Of a stretch of 64,000 nt of DNA, positions 49,074-60,374 are shown piece by piece. Below the pieces are notes generated by a model. That model worked only from the letters and a program-made list of their open reading frames with translations. It searched no databases and was not told where the DNA came from. The first letter of the stretch is position 1. Every line of letters starts with the position of its first letter. The DNA is from Leucosporidium creatinivorum (Eukaryota > Basidiomycota > Microbotryomycetes > Leucosporidiales > Leucosporidiaceae), in contig BCKL01000002.1 in NCBI GenBank assembly GCA_001600635.1, positions 1,305,425 through 1,369,424 on the forward strand, written 5' to 3'. Position numbers and translations under genes: made by a program.

Positions 49074-50487
49074 CTACGCTTGATAAGGGTGCTCTACAGC
49101 CCAATGGTCGGCGATAGCCTCCCTCGTCGTGAACCAGCCGCCCTTGCTCTTGGCGTGCTCGATGAACTTGCGAAGGCCTCCAATCCTGCCCGGCCTGCCA
49201 ATCACTCGACAGTGCAGTCCGATGGACATCATCTTGGGTGTGCCCGCCTCGCCCTCGCGGTGAAGCTCGTCGAAGGTAGCGATGAGGTCTGCAGAGGAAG
49301 GAGAGGTCAGCGCCGAGCGCCAAGCGAGCACGAGCGGGAAGAAAGGCGACGAACACTCGGCGAACTCGTCTCCGGTGATGAAGCCGTTGAGCTGAGCGAA
49401 CTTGTAATCGTTGCAGTCGAGCGAGTCTGTGCGCGAGGCGGCGGGATGTGCAGGGGAGACAGGTCAGCAAGCCTCGACGAGGGTTCGGTGAGGAACCGCG
49501 GGACTAACAGGGAATGATGAGCAGTCCTTCCTCCGGCTTGCCACCAGGGTACGGCACCCAATGCGGCAGGTCATCACTGTAGTCATCTGAGTAGTATCTG
49601 GCAGTTTTTTGGACGTCAGCTCTCGCACGAGCGCCGAACCTCATCGCCGAGCTCACTTCAAAGGGATGCCCTCCTCCTTGAAGCCACGAGCAACAAGACC
49701 ACGGGAGCGAGCGCCAGCCTCAGACTCGATGTGACCATAGTACCATCCGACGGGAGGTGTGTCGCGCGGTGAAGTGGCCTTGATGGCTGTTCGTGGAGGT
49801 CGGAATCAGCGCCCCCTTCGTTACAAATTGCAGCCGGAGCGAGAGGCTCACCTTTGATAGCTTTCTTGACGTTCTCCAACTCTTCCTCTGCGCTCTGCTG
49901 AGTCCTGTCGACCCACCTGTACCCATGGCTCGCGACTTCGTGGCCTCCGGTGGAGAAAGCCTCGGCCACCTTCGGCGCGAGCTCGAGGGCCTTTCCGCAT
50001 GCGTAGGCCGTGCAGGGGACTCCTTGCTCGGAGAAGAGGCGGAAGATGCTGTGAATCGGTGCAAGAGCGAAGAAGAAAGTGAGCAACTTGGAGCGCAGGA
50101 GGAGGAAAAGGGAGGAGAAGTACGAACCGCCAGACTCCACTTCGCGAGCCATACTCGTAGACAGACTCCATGTTCACGTCACGCTGATTCCGCATGGGCT
50201 TCAAGCCAGGACCGATCTCGCTGCATCCCGTCTCAGTGATGGTATCGCCGTTCGAAGGAGCGAGCTGCTCGGCGTCGAGGGAAAAGGGAGTGTCAGCTCG
50301 CTTCGCTCTCTATCGGAGAAAGGCAGGGGGAGGAAGGCAAGTGAATAGGAACAAGGCTCACCTCACAGCCTTCCTCGTAGTTCAACACGAGCGAGATGGC
50401 AACCTTGGCGCCGTTCGGCCAAACTACCTTCGGTAGATGCTCGCCATAGCCCACGAGATCACGAGGAGAGTACTCGTACGAGTTCAT
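49074..50487 (-). CDS. PuuE-type allantoinase (polysaccharide-deacetylase fold)
   Basis: Seven exons, about 320 residues. It starts MNSYEYSPRDLVGYGEHLPK. It follows bacterial PuuE nearly along its whole length: AISLVLNYEEGCE, MESVYEYGSRSGVWR, HEVASHGYRWVD, PPVGWYYGHI, YSDDYSDDLPHW, KMMSIGLHCRVIGRPGR and WFTTREAIADHW. PuuE hydrolyses allantoin to allantoate without a metal cofactor, unlike the amidohydrolase-type fungal DAL1. A chitin-deacetylase label is likely in automatic annotation but fits less well, because the PuuE-specific motifs are kept. It would give the fungus use of purine nitrogen. No other allantoin-pathway gene is in the window. Confidence 0.8.
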
Positions 50488-50870
50488 GGTGAGTGAGCTG
50501 TCGGTCGAGGTGAGGTGTAGGTCGAGGTGAGGTCTCAAAGGGCGGCGAAGAGTCGACGGCGAGGCGAAAGCGGGTAGGAAGAAGGGGAGAGAGAGATGGA
50601 GGCGAACACGAGCGGGGAGATAGCGGAAGATACTCGAATGCCCGCCGTTGCCTAGCTGCTAAACGGCCGAGAAGTGGGAGTAAGTGAGCGGTCGGAGGTT
50701 GAGCAGCGGAAGCGAGAGCCGAAATCCGGGGTATCGGGTCAGCTTGCCTGCTCGCCTTGCCCTTCGTCGCGCGTCAATCACAACCAAGAGAGTGCATACT
50801 ATAGACAGAACATCACGACAACGGAAGAACTCATGCACAGCAGAACGACGGATTCGGGGCGCTTCCTCGC
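50488..50870. other. Intergenic, 5' region of the PuuE-type gene
   Basis: 383 bp holding its promoter and the 3' UTR of the BAR-like gene. Nothing else seen. Confidence 0.45.
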
Positions 50871-52645
50871 TCAGTTTTGACCGCCTCGATACGAATCCTG
50901 TATGGAGAGCGAGGTCAGCTTCAGCGCCGGGAAGCAGACAAGAATAATAAGCTTACTTCTCCACTATCGTATTCGCCATCTCCATTCATCACCGGCGAGA
51001 GGTTCCGACCGTACTCGGGCGCTCCCCAATCCCCCGCCATTGGATCATTCTCCGTCTCGCTCACTCGAGCAAGCTGCGCCCTCCTACTCTTCCCCTTGCC
51101 CTTCTTCGGCGTCTGCGTCCTGACCGACAAGCCGCTCGCTGCGACTCGTACTGGTGAAGGCGAGTCGGGCGCCGAGTCCTGCGAGTCGAAGGGCGCGGAA
51201 GTAGGAGCTGAAGGCGAGTCGCCGGATACGGAGGTTGGTGTAGGGGAAGAAGAATTCGAAGCGAAGGGGTTGTCGTGCGGTGGTGGAGGTGGGTGGTGGC
51301 GATGGGTGTGTCTCGGCGTCGTCTCCAATCGCTCCTCGTCCGCCGAATCGGGCTCCGTATCTTCCGCCGAGTCGGTCGCCGTTCCCGCATTGATGCCGAG
51401 TACATCTGCCATCGATACGGGCGTTTTTTTCGCTGAGGCCTGGCGAGGAGTAAGGGTTGCGCTCGAGTCCTCCTTGCCCGCGCGCTCGGCTTCCTTGTCG
51501 AGGTCAATCACGCTGCCTCGTTTGCTTCCTCCCAATCCAAGGTTCATCCCCAGCGGCGGTAGGACGGTGAAGACGTCTCGCTCCTCCTCGTTCTCGGTGC
51601 GGTACGAGTCGAAGGGATCGGGATGCTCGTTGAGCATGGATTCGATGATGGGGTCGGACGTAGCCTTCGAAGCGAGTCGGTCGGAGAGGTCGAGTGTGGA
51701 GCGCAGGACGAGCGAGACCTTCGACGTGATGGAAGAGGTCAGCATCTCGGACTCGAATCCATTGCCGAGCGCCAAGAACTCACCTTGCCCGAGATGAGCT
51801 CCCAAGTCTCCGACTCATGATCCAGCACCTCATTGTAGTAGGACTTCTTGACCGCCTCAACCTCCCTGACCTGCTCCTGCAGCTTCTCCAGCGCTCGCCG
51901 AAACTGCGACAGGTCTCGGCTCTTCTTCCTGCCCTGCTTGAGGTTGTCGGCTTCGGTTTGACGGATCGCCGCTGTACGCTCGGCCAGCAGAGCTTCGTAT
52001 TCGGCGTGACGAGTAGTGGTGGTAGCGACGTAGGTATCGTAGGCATGAAGGAGGGGGATCTCAAAGGAGCGGTAGAGAGTATCGCTCTGTAGCGCCGAGC
52101 GGTAAGCTACTAGTCTCGGTGACCAGTCTGAGATAGAAGTAGACGTACGAGGACCTGTCCCGAGTTGGCGACCATGTACTGCAGCCCGCTGGCGGCGAGC
52201 AGCTGCTCCCCACTCTCCCCGGCTCCCTTGACGCGCGCGCATTCTTCCAGAGCTCCAGCGAAAGCAGTAGAGGCTGTGAGATACGTACAGGGTCAGTGGA
52301 GTGCGCCCTGCGCCGTAAGAAGACGCCTCGAGAGGCCCAGCGAGACATACCCAAGCTGAGCGCGAGCATCGCGTTGCGGTAGGCCTTTGCTGCTGCCAGC
52401 AGATTCTCGTAGGCGGCGACGGAGGCTCGGAGCTGTTGTATGAGTACACAGGTCAGCATACAGACGTGCAGAATGCTCAACGGGCGACGTACATCCGCTC
52501 TAGTGACTATGACGCGAGGTGCACCGTCCTCTCCCCAGTCAAACGCGCTCGCTGAGGTAGTTGCAGTCAGCGTCGGGCTCAGCTGAGGATCCTTGTAGCT
52601 CTTGGGCGGCTTCGACGACCGAAAGCTCCGAATTGAGGGGACCAT
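50871..52645 (-). CDS. BAR-like coiled-coil protein, possibly Ivy1-related
   Basis: Six exons. It starts MVPSIRSFRSSKPPKSYKDP, then a long helical region: LRASVAAYENLLAAAKAYRN, ASTAFAGALEECARVKGAGE, LLHAYDTYVATTTTRHAEYE, then DLSQFRRALEKLQEQVREVE and VKKSYYNEVLDHESETWELI. Three long charged helices of this spacing fit a BAR or I-BAR membrane-curving domain, as in yeast Ivy1, which binds phosphoinositides and Ypt7. The C-terminal half is disordered and acidic, with a basic patch (QTPKKGKGKSRRAQLARVS). The last exon encodes only DSYRGGQN. The fold call rests on helix pattern; the Ivy1 link is weaker. Confidence 0.6.
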
Positions 52646-53012
52646 CGCGCTGGTTGGTGTCTAAGAAGCGAGTCGGAGCGCTGTTCGTTTGGCCTCTCTC
52701 TCGCTCCCGCTACATCCTGCTTGTTCTCCTTCGACGCGTTTCAGTGGTCAGATATAGTACAGACGGTCCTCCAAGGTGAGCCCTTGCTACTCTGTAACCC
52801 TGCTGCCTTCGCTGACCGCCTTGCTCAGCTCTCTCTTCGCACGTGCAAACTGTGAGCCGAGGGTTTCGGACGTAGATGCAGTACAGAGGACTCTCAACTG
52901 ATTTTAAGCTCCATCGCTAGACCCGCCGGCTAGCCTCGCATCATCCTCTCACAGCTCAGCGACCCCTGCCCTCCTCCTCTCGGCGCTCCTCCGTCAAACC
53001 CTCCTCGCCAAC
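52646..53012. promoter_or_regulatory. Divergent 5' region, BAR-like / DUF202
   Basis: 367 bp between divergent start codons, CT-rich on the DUF202 side. No specific site recognised. Confidence 0.4.
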
Positions 53013-53495
53013 ATGACCGCTCCTCGTCCACCCTCGTTCTTCCGCATGCTCTTCAAGGGCTACCCACAAGTCCCCAACACCGGCAGCTGCGCGCGGGACC
53101 ACCTGGCCAACGAACGAACCAGCTTGGCGTGGATGCGCTCCTCCCTCGCCCTCGTAGCCCTCGGCATTGGACTCGAGCGATTCGAGACACTACGCGAGGA
53201 CATTGTCCGGGCTGCTGCCCCTACACCCACGGCAGCTGACGAGGTCAAGGAGAAACCACCATCGAAGTCCCTCCTCGCCCTCAGCTCCTCGAAGCAGATC
53301 TCTCTGCTGCTGTGCGGGACGGGGGCTATCGTCGCCATGTCTTCAACAGTTCGCTACTATCAAGTGATGCTCGAACTACAGCATTCGCCGAGCCGCTTCA
53401 CTCCTAATGTCAGGGGGATTGGCCTCGTCTCGCTGATGTGCTTCGGCGTGTTCGGCGCGGTGTTGGGCACGGAGCTGAGGCAGAGGGAGGATTGA
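53013..53495 (+). CDS. DUF202/YidH-family small membrane protein
   Basis: Single exon, 160 residues. The family signature ARDHLANERTSLAWMRSSLA starts at about residue 28. Three hydrophobic segments follow: SLALVALGIGLERF, ISLLLCGTGAIVAMS and GIGLVSLMCFGVFGAVLGT. The loop between segments 1 and 2 is Pro/Lys-rich and likely cytosolic. DUF202 also forms the membrane domain of the VTC polyphosphate polymerase; here it stands alone, so only membrane location can be inferred. Confidence 0.85.
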   Translation: MTAPRPPSFFRMLFKGYPQVPNTGSCARDHLANERTSLAWMRSSLALVALGIGLERFETLREDIVRAAAPTPTAADEVKEKPPSKSLLALSSSKQISLLLCGTGAIVAMSSTVRYYQVMLELQHSPSRFTPNVRGIGLVSLMCFGVFGAVLGTELRQRED

Positions 53496-54382
53496 GGGTC
53501 GGTTGAAACTGAAGGAAGGGGGATTTTGCGCTAGAAGAGCTGGGAGTCGCTTGGACAGAGGTTCAGGATGCTTCGGGGCTGAGGGGATGGAGCATGGTGG
53601 CCGGTGATGATGGGAAGGTGGAACGGCGGGGCTGGGAAGGCAGAGGAGAGCCGCACGGCGGGGGATGCGTCACTTCAGATTGTACTCTACTCTAGGGCAA
53701 GTGAATGATCTTATTGGATGCTTTCCCCGAGGCTGTCTTTACCTCGGCGCTGACCCTCTCCCTCCTTGCCGTCGTCCTTGCTCACTCAAACAGGCCGTCA
53801 TTAGACCGCCACCGCATGCCAAGAGCAATAGACCTACACATATTTATTTCGCAAGCCTATTGAAAAGTTTCAAACTTCATCGAAAGGCGCTCAGCTAACG
53901 CCAGAGCTGCTCGGCGAACGTCGTCGTCCAGGTCGATGGGCAGCCAGCGGCATTCGACCATACAGCCTTTCGCTGCTCATGCAGGCATATCGCAAAGCCT
54001 GCTTCGCTGCAGTCGAGCTGGCCTACCAAACTACAGATTCCGCTTGTGACCGCCCGAAGAAGCTCGGTTCGGGCCATCGCCGAGTCGGGCTCTCTCGATT
54101 TTCTATTACCAACGAGCTCATCCTCGCATGGGCATGACGAAGATGACGAACATGACGCCTCCACTTGTAACACCTCCACAGAACGTTCGAAGTCTTTCTT
54201 CCCTCGGGGATTGCTGAGGCAGCAGCAGGACCGCGAGGCTGGTCAGGCGAACTTGGAACACATCTCTGCTCTTCCTTTCACAACAACCTCTCGACATCTC
54301 ACACGTCTCGACCACACTTAGCAACCTCGTCTCGACGCCTCACCACACTTGAATACAGACCAACCTCAACACAAGCTTCAAC
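53496..54382. other. Intergenic region, 0.9 kb
   Basis: No convincing ORF. The last 90 bp are CA-rich and pyrimidine-rich (up to the ATG at 54383), the kind of leader seen at strongly expressed fungal genes, so the HSP31-like promoter lies here. Confidence 0.5.
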
Positions 54383-55399
54383 ATGTCCCCTCCCCGCACC
54401 GCCCTCATCGCAGTCACCTCTGCTCACATCGCTCTGTACCCCGAGGGAAAGGAGACTGGTCTCTTCATCTCTGAGGCTCTTCACCCTTACAACGTCCTCG
54501 TCAAGGCCGGCTTCAAGGTCGACTTCGCATCTGAGGATGGAACTTGGTGCGTCATATACGGCCAAAGCAGGCGAGTCAGAGGATGGAGGCTGACCACCGT
54601 GCAATACACAGGACTCCCGACTTCAACTCGGAGCAGGAGGACTTCCTCAACGGTGAGGACAAGAAGGACTACGAGAACAAGAGCTCGCCCTTCCGCAAGG
54701 CGCTCGATGGCCTCGTCAAGGCTGATGATGTCGACCCCAAGAAGGTGAGCTTACAGTTCTGTCTATTGCTGTGACTCGACGGAGGCGAGAAGAACCAAGA
54801 ACGTCGAGCTGGCACGGATCAGCCTTCGCCGAGCATGATGAGCGGAGAGATTCGAGCCGAGCCGACACCTACTCGCGTTCACTGAGCACGAGTCTGACAT
54901 TCTTACCCTCATTCACAGTACGGTGTCTTCTTCGCTGCTGGAGGACACGCCGCTCTTCTCGACTTCCCTACCGCGCGCAAGCTCCAGAAGATCGCCTCCA
55001 CCATCTACAAGGATGGAGGAATCGTTTCCGCCGTCTGCCACGGACCTGCCATCATTGCTGGTCTTGACGCCGATGTCATCAAGGGCAAGAAGGTCACTGG
55101 TTTCACCAAGAAGTGAGTCGCCGGGGCGCCGAGCTTCGCCTCATTCTGTACGGGAGCTGACCGAGTCTGTTCTTCACCACAGGGGAGAGGAGGACCTCAG
55201 CGTCCTCAGCACCATCGAGGATGACTGGAAGCGCAAGCTCATCGCCGACTACGCGAAGGATGTCGGAGCCGAGTACGTCTCGCCCGCTGGCCCTTGGGAC
55301 GCCTTCACCGTCACCGACCAGCGCATCGTCACCGGGGCCAACCCCCAGAGTGCCCACAAGACCGGAGAGGAGATCGTCGCCGAGTTCGAGAAGCTTTGA
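54383..55399 (+). CDS. DJ-1/PfpI family, Hsp31-like glyoxalase III/chaperone
   Basis: Four exons, about 240 residues. It starts [20 protein letters not shown]. Glu in [10 protein letters not shown] and Cys-His in [16 protein letters not shown] form the Glu-Cys-His active site of the Hsp31 class. [17 protein letters not shown] is the family's Gly-rich turn, and [14 protein letters not shown] matches the Hsp31 cap region. Hsp31-type enzymes turn methylglyoxal into D-lactate without cofactor and protect against stress. The splice before WTPDF was set by frame. The end is [13 protein letters not shown]. Confidence 0.9.
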
Positions 55400-55789
55400 A
55401 GCACCTCAGAAGAGCGAGACTCTTGGCGTTGAGCCAGAGACCAAAGAATAGCCTGTCAATAGCAGTACTCAGTTCCACCGATCCACCGTGTACCATCTCA
55501 CCGAGCTACAAGCGAAGTGGCCTCATGTGCATCTCTTCCGGCGAGGCGGCAGAGGGTTCGGCGCTTCGCGTGAGAGTCTCCTGGGCCTGTCGAGAGCTGG
55601 GAGGGAGAGCAGACCTCTGAAAACGCTACATGCGACTCACACTACTCCTCTGCACCCTCCCAGCGCCATGTCTGCAATTGCAATTCGTTCCTAATGCGCC
55701 TTACTCGGTGCTTACTCGACTCGCTTGAGCGAATTGGCCTCAGCAGCTTGACTTCCTTCCTCGCTCGTCGCTTCTTCAACTCGCTCAGG
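55400..55789. other. Intergenic between HSP31-like gene and ARP4
   Basis: 390 bp between genes in the same orientation. It holds the 3' UTR of the first and the promoter of ARP4; no element recognised. Confidence 0.45.
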
Positions 55790-57823
55790 ATGGTTCCTCC
55801 AGTCCAGTACGGTGGAGATGAGGGTGAGCTTACCACGCCAAGCTCATACAAGCCTACAGAACCCCGCTAACAACCTGCAAACACGCGCTCCCTTCCCAGT
55901 CTCCGCCATAGTCCTCGACATTGGAAGCCACACTACTCGCGCTGGGTGAGCCTTGCCGCTTGCCAACAGCTACAGATTTACAGCAGCTGACCTTACACTC
56001 CTACACAGCTACGCCGGCGAGGACTCGCCCAAAACCGTCTTTCCCACCTCCTTCTCCACCGTCCCGGGCGACCCACCAACCTACACGCACGGCAACTCGT
56101 TGAACCTCTACCGGCCCAACTCGATCCACGCCCCTCTGCTCTCCGACGGGATGGTGACCGACTGGCCCGCTCTTTCGAGGACGTTGGACCACGCCTTTCG
56201 GGATAGGATGCGCTTGCCTGATTTGAGCGAGTTCCCGCTGTTGGTCACCGAGGCGAGTTGGAATACCAAGGAGAATAGGGAGAAGATGTGCGAGGTCGCT
56301 TTTGAGGAGTGGAAGACCCCGGCGTATTATGCGGTGGACAAGGCGGTCATGAGCGCGTGAGTCCTTGGTGCTGTGCGAGAGTGATGAAGGCGGAAGCGAT
56401 GGATGTAGTTGATATGTTCGGACGACTACAGATTCGCCTCGGGCAAGGGCTCGGCCCTGGTAATTGATATCGGCGATGAGATGACCTCCGTCGTGCCCAT
56501 CTACGACGGCTTTGTCCTTCGCAAGGGTAAGGGGTGCTCTTTGCATCATCTTCTCACTTTTCCAACCGTGCTGACCCCTTCGCGTCGCCCAACAGCCATC
56601 CAAAAGCAACGCGTTGGCGGCAATCTCCTCTCCTCGGTCCTTCTCTCCCACCTCAAGAAATCCACCCCTCCCACTCCTATCGTTCCTCACTACCTCGTCA
56701 AAACCAAGGAGGCTGTCCCTGCTGGCGCTCCCGCCAAGGCGACTCTTCGGTGAGTCGCTGCTCTGCGCTCCCAAACCTGAACCGAGCTGACCTGATTCGG
56801 TTCGAACAGCGATGAACGCGCGTTCAACCCTGAGGATCCCAACTGCCCTACGACCCCTTCCTATCATCTCGCGCAAGAGATGCGCGTGATGCACGAGTTC
56901 AAGGAGTCGACTTGCGAGGTGCTGAGCGGAGGATGGGACGATGCGTGAGTTCGGCCTTGGCTCTTTGGCTTCGACGAGCGGAAAGCCAATGCCTTCTCGT
57001 CTCACAGTACCGCCGCTTCGACTCCTACGCGGCCATTCGAGTTCCCCGACGGCTACAACGCCCTCTTCGGACTCGAAAGGCTCACCGTCCCCGAGATCCT
57101 CTTCAACCCTCAGCGCTTCCTTCCTCAAGAGGTGAGCTCTCGCCTCTCACCTCTCTCCCTCACTCTCGATTGACCTTCTCCGTGACCTCCCCACAGTTCC
57201 AACAAATGCCCCTTCCTCCCTCGCCCTCGACCATCACCACGCACCCGAACGACAAGCTCAACCCCATCTCGCGCCTGTTCAGCAACTCGCTCGTGCAGAT
57301 TGATCCTGATCTTCATTCCACCTTCTTTAATAACGTGGTCGTTACGGGTGGAACTACCTTGACGCAAGGATTCGTCGATAGGCTGCAGGCCGAGTTGACG
57401 GCGTTGGGTGGAGGGATGAAGACCAAGATTCGTGAGGTTCCTTTTCTCTTTGGGGATATAGAGGTGGACGCTGACGCTCGAGATGGATAGACGCCGCTTC
57501 TTCCCCGGCTGAGAGGATGCACTCGTCTTGGCTCGGCGGGTCGATCCTTGCTTCGCTTGGGACATTCCACCAAGTGAGTCTGCCTTTTGCTCGGCGCTTG
57601 GACCCTGCCATTTCGTTGAAAGTTTACTGATATTCTCGCATCGTCTCTGCTACAGCTCTGGATCGGAAAGGACGAGTACGAGGAGGTCGGAAGCTCCATC
57701 GTCACTCGGCGAGGAGGAAAGTGAGCAGGGTGAGTTCGACCCGGCTCCCTTCCTGCAGCTCAAAGACTGACGAACATATCTCCCTACAGCGCCTACCCGA
57801 GGCAGCCGACGACAAGCAATTGA
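55790..57823 (+). CDS. ARP4: Actin-related protein 4
   Basis: About eleven exons. It starts MVPPVQYGGDE, then VSAIVLDIGSHTTRAGYAGE, the Arp4 N-terminus. Further motifs are LLSDGMVTDWPALSRTLDHA, PLLVTEASWNTKENREKMCE, GSALVIDIGDEMTSVVPIYD, RVGGNLLSSVLLSHL, FNNVVVTGGTTLTQGF, SSWLGGSILASLGTFHQ and LWIGKDEYEEVGSSIV. Arp4 is a shared subunit of NuA4, SWR1 and INO80. The last splice (about 57720/57791) gives an ending GGNAYPRQPTTSN with TGA at 57821. Another frame of the same exon stays open to 57951, so the C-terminus is uncertain. Confidence 0.88.
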
Positions 57824-58294
57824 ATCGCGATCGCAAGGCTGCGGGAAAGTTGAATGATGCGCCGAAGGGGATCGAGGAGAAGGAGGGCGGGAGGGCGGGC
57901 GCGGCGACAGAAGGCTTTCAGTTTGAGGAGCTTTGCAGGGTCGCCGTGTAGTCGGGTAGGGTGATGGGAGCTGGGAATCGACGATGTTGTACATCAGCTG
58001 CTCGAGAGCTGTACACGAAACTCATCTCTGAGCGCGAGAGAAGTGTTTGCCCAGCCCCGAGTCGCTTCGCCTCTCTTGGTCCTGCCGTTCACTTCGTCTC
58101 TGCGCTTCTTCGCCTCTTCGTCTTGCTTTCGGACAGTTTCCAGTACACTTGGTCAGCAGCAGCTTCTGCAGGTCAGTACCACATCCGTCTGTAGCTTGAA
58201 ACAGCAACGCTGACCGCTTTGGACGCGCAGCAGACTCGGACCACCCTCTCCCTCTCCTCCCGTCTCGTTGTACGAGAGCAGGCGCGCGCTCAAT
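57824..58294. other. Intergenic between ARP4 and membrane protein gene
   Basis: 471 bp. The first 130 bp remain open in one frame on the plus strand, possibly an alternative ARP4 tail. The rest is pyrimidine-rich leader of the next gene. Confidence 0.4.
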
Positions 58295-59833
58295 ATGGCG
58301 GCCTCGTACGTGCACCCCGCCGTGCTCATCGCCAGCAGCGCTCCCCTCGGCGCCATGTCGACGACAACCCTCAGTATAACGGCCACCGCCTTCTCGAGCT
58401 TCAACACTCCCGCCATCACCGTCCCCTTCCCTACGGGCTACGGCTCCAAGCAGACCCAACTCCCGTACAGCTGGACTGGCACCGCCACGAATGGAGGACA
58501 GCCCACCTCGACGATTGGAGGAGTCGCCGCGACGAGTGGCTACGCCTCCGTCATGGCCGGCTATGTAGCGCCTACAGGAGGATCCAGCACGAGTGGGAGC
58601 GCCGCCAGTGGATTCGAATGGCCTACATGGGCCACGGGAGTCATCGTCGGCTGTGGAGTGCTGGCGCTGCTCGTGTTGGTCGGCGCGCTTTGGTGCTGGA
58701 GGCGGAGGGCCAAGAGGAGACGCGCAGCGGGCATGGTGCCCGCGAAACGAGGCAAGAAGAGCAAGAAGGGTGCAGCGGTCCTCACCGAGAAGGAGGATCA
58801 TCCCCGTCGCAAGCTCAACAAGGGAGGCCATCACCAGCAGCAGCGCAAGGGAGGAGACCCCGCCGAGTTCGACACGGTGCCGCTCGACAACAACTACCCT
58901 CCTTACCCTACACCTCCTCCCGTCGCCGCTGGCACCGAATACCGTCAAGGAGCGCCCTACCGCCCCGTCGCCAACGATTCCGTCTACTCGCTGCATAACG
59001 GTTCCTCCGCCGCTCTCCCTGCTCGTGGACCGTCCGCCGAGCCTCATTACAATGGCGTCCTCGCACCCGCCTACAACCCTACACCATACCCCATCGACCC
59101 TTACGGCCAACCCATCAACCCGCCCTCGCGTCACCACCGCATGGCCTCAGTCGACACCGCCGACTCGGGCTACGACACCCCGGGCAATCGTACGGGACCC
59201 GACGTCTCCTCCACCTCCATTTCTGGCTCCCCAGCTCGTCTCATCGCCAACGCTGCGCCCATGCCGACGCGCGGTGGAGCGGGCACCTACCGCTGGCAGA
59301 ACGAGTCGACGGATCGGGACGTCGGTTCGGCGATTGGGAGCGCGATGATGGGAGGAGGAGGCGACCGGGATGAGCTGCCTCCCCCTGTGCTGCCCGGCGA
59401 GGCTATCGGTCACGCACGAGGGGGCTCGCCCGTTCACGAGGGAGCGCACCGAGCAGGTCGTCAAGAGGTCGAGGCGCCGCTGCTCTATCCTCAGGGAGAC
59501 GTTCGGAACCGTCGACTCGCTGCTGGAGCAGCAGCAGCAGCCGGCCACTCGGGACCTCCTTCACCCACACTCGACGTCCCAGCGCACTACCAAGGCGGCG
59601 CTCCTACCGGCCGAACCGACTCCTCCCAATCGCACTACACCGAAGCTCGCTCCGGCTCGTCGCAATCTAACCGCAGCGGAGGCAGCTCGGAACGTCGTCG
59701 CCAACGCAAAGAGGCTCCATCACCCGTCCACGCCCCAGCCTACGACTCGAACTATGGCGTCCCTGGCTCGCCTGCGATGGATCAGAGTTGGGAGCAGCAG
59801 CAGCAGCCTCAGCAGGGTTATGAGCGGTATTAG
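58295..59833 (+). CDS. Single-pass membrane protein with Ser/Thr-rich ectodomain
   Basis: Single exon, about 512 residues from MAASYVHPAVLIASSAPLGA; an upstream in-frame Met at 58268 is possible. About 105 Ser/Thr/Gly-rich residues precede one transmembrane helix (TGVIVGCGVLALLVLVGALW), followed by a stop-transfer cluster (CWRRRAKRRR). The long cytosolic tail is Pro/Tyr-rich with Ser-rich and Gln-rich ends (SWEQQQQPQQGYERY). No cleaved signal peptide is clear. The layout resembles fungal cell-wall sensors of the Mid2/Wsc kind, but no WSC domain is present. Role unknown. Confidence 0.75.
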   Translation: MAASYVHPAVLIASSAPLGAMSTTTLSITATAFSSFNTPAITVPFPTGYGSKQTQLPYSWTGTATNGGQPTSTIGGVAATSGYASVMAGYVAPTGGSSTSGSAASGFEWPTWATGVIVGCGVLALLVLVGALWCWRRRAKRRRAAGMVPAKRGKKSKKGAAVLTEKEDHPRRKLNKGGHHQQQRKGGDPAEFDTVPLDNNYPPYPTPPPVAAGTEYRQGAPYRPVANDSVYSLHNGSSAALPARGPSAEPHYNGVLAPAYNPTPYPIDPYGQPINPPSRHHRMASVDTADSGYDTPGNRTGPDVSSTSISGSPARLIANAAPMPTRGGAGTYRWQNESTDRDVGSAIGSAMMGGGGDRDELPPPVLPGEAIGHARGGSPVHEGAHRAGRQEVEAPLLYPQGDVRNRRLAAGAAAAAGHSGPPSPTLDVPAHYQGGAPTGRTDSSQSHYTEARSGSSQSNRSGGSSERRRQRKEAPSPVHAPAYDSNYGVPGSPAMDQSWEQQQQPQQGYERY

Positions 59834-60374
59834 AGCTCGTGATGCTGTGGGGGATGTTTATTTATGATGCGGTGGAGCGATGGACAATACCGCGGCTTCC
59901 TCTATTACTTGTGTACGACTAGTCTTGATACCCCCCACCCCTGCTTGCCAAGTTGATCCCGTTCGCTCGTGTATTGCTTTCAAGAGATGTCGGCGAATGT
60001 TTCACATGAGATTGAGATCACAAGGCTTCAGTGTAGCGAATCTTGACTCCGCAGCATCGCAGGGTGAACCGGAAGCTCATGGCCGAAGTCCCCGCCCTCG
60101 ACTTTCTACTCCTTCTCCTTGAGGCGCGACACACTTCCACCTCCATCATCACCGCCCTCGCCTTCTCGTCCAACATGCTATCCTGGCTCATGCTGACACC
60201 GCGTGAAGGCGAGCTACCCTCCGAAGGCCGATCGCTGAGCTGAGGCGAGCAGCTCGGCGTTACATAAGGCGAGGAGTTCGCACGCCTCTCAGGCTCGCTT
60301 GAAAAGGTCGCCAGACGAACGAACCGGGTATAAACTGAATTCTGAACCTAACAAACTACCATTGAGAGTCCCTA
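59834..60374. other. Convergent 3' intergenic region
   Basis: 541 bp between two stops. No gene or RNA recognised. Confidence 0.5.

Noticed and set aside
49074-50487. Chitin deacetylase for the deacetylase-fold gene
   Set aside because: The motifs follow PuuE allantoinase along the whole chain and there is no signal peptide or chitin-binding domain.
58022-59137. 371-residue minus-strand ORF opposite the membrane protein gene
   Set aside because: No domain, Arg/Gly-rich composition, and the plus strand has a coherent membrane protein with a transmembrane helix.
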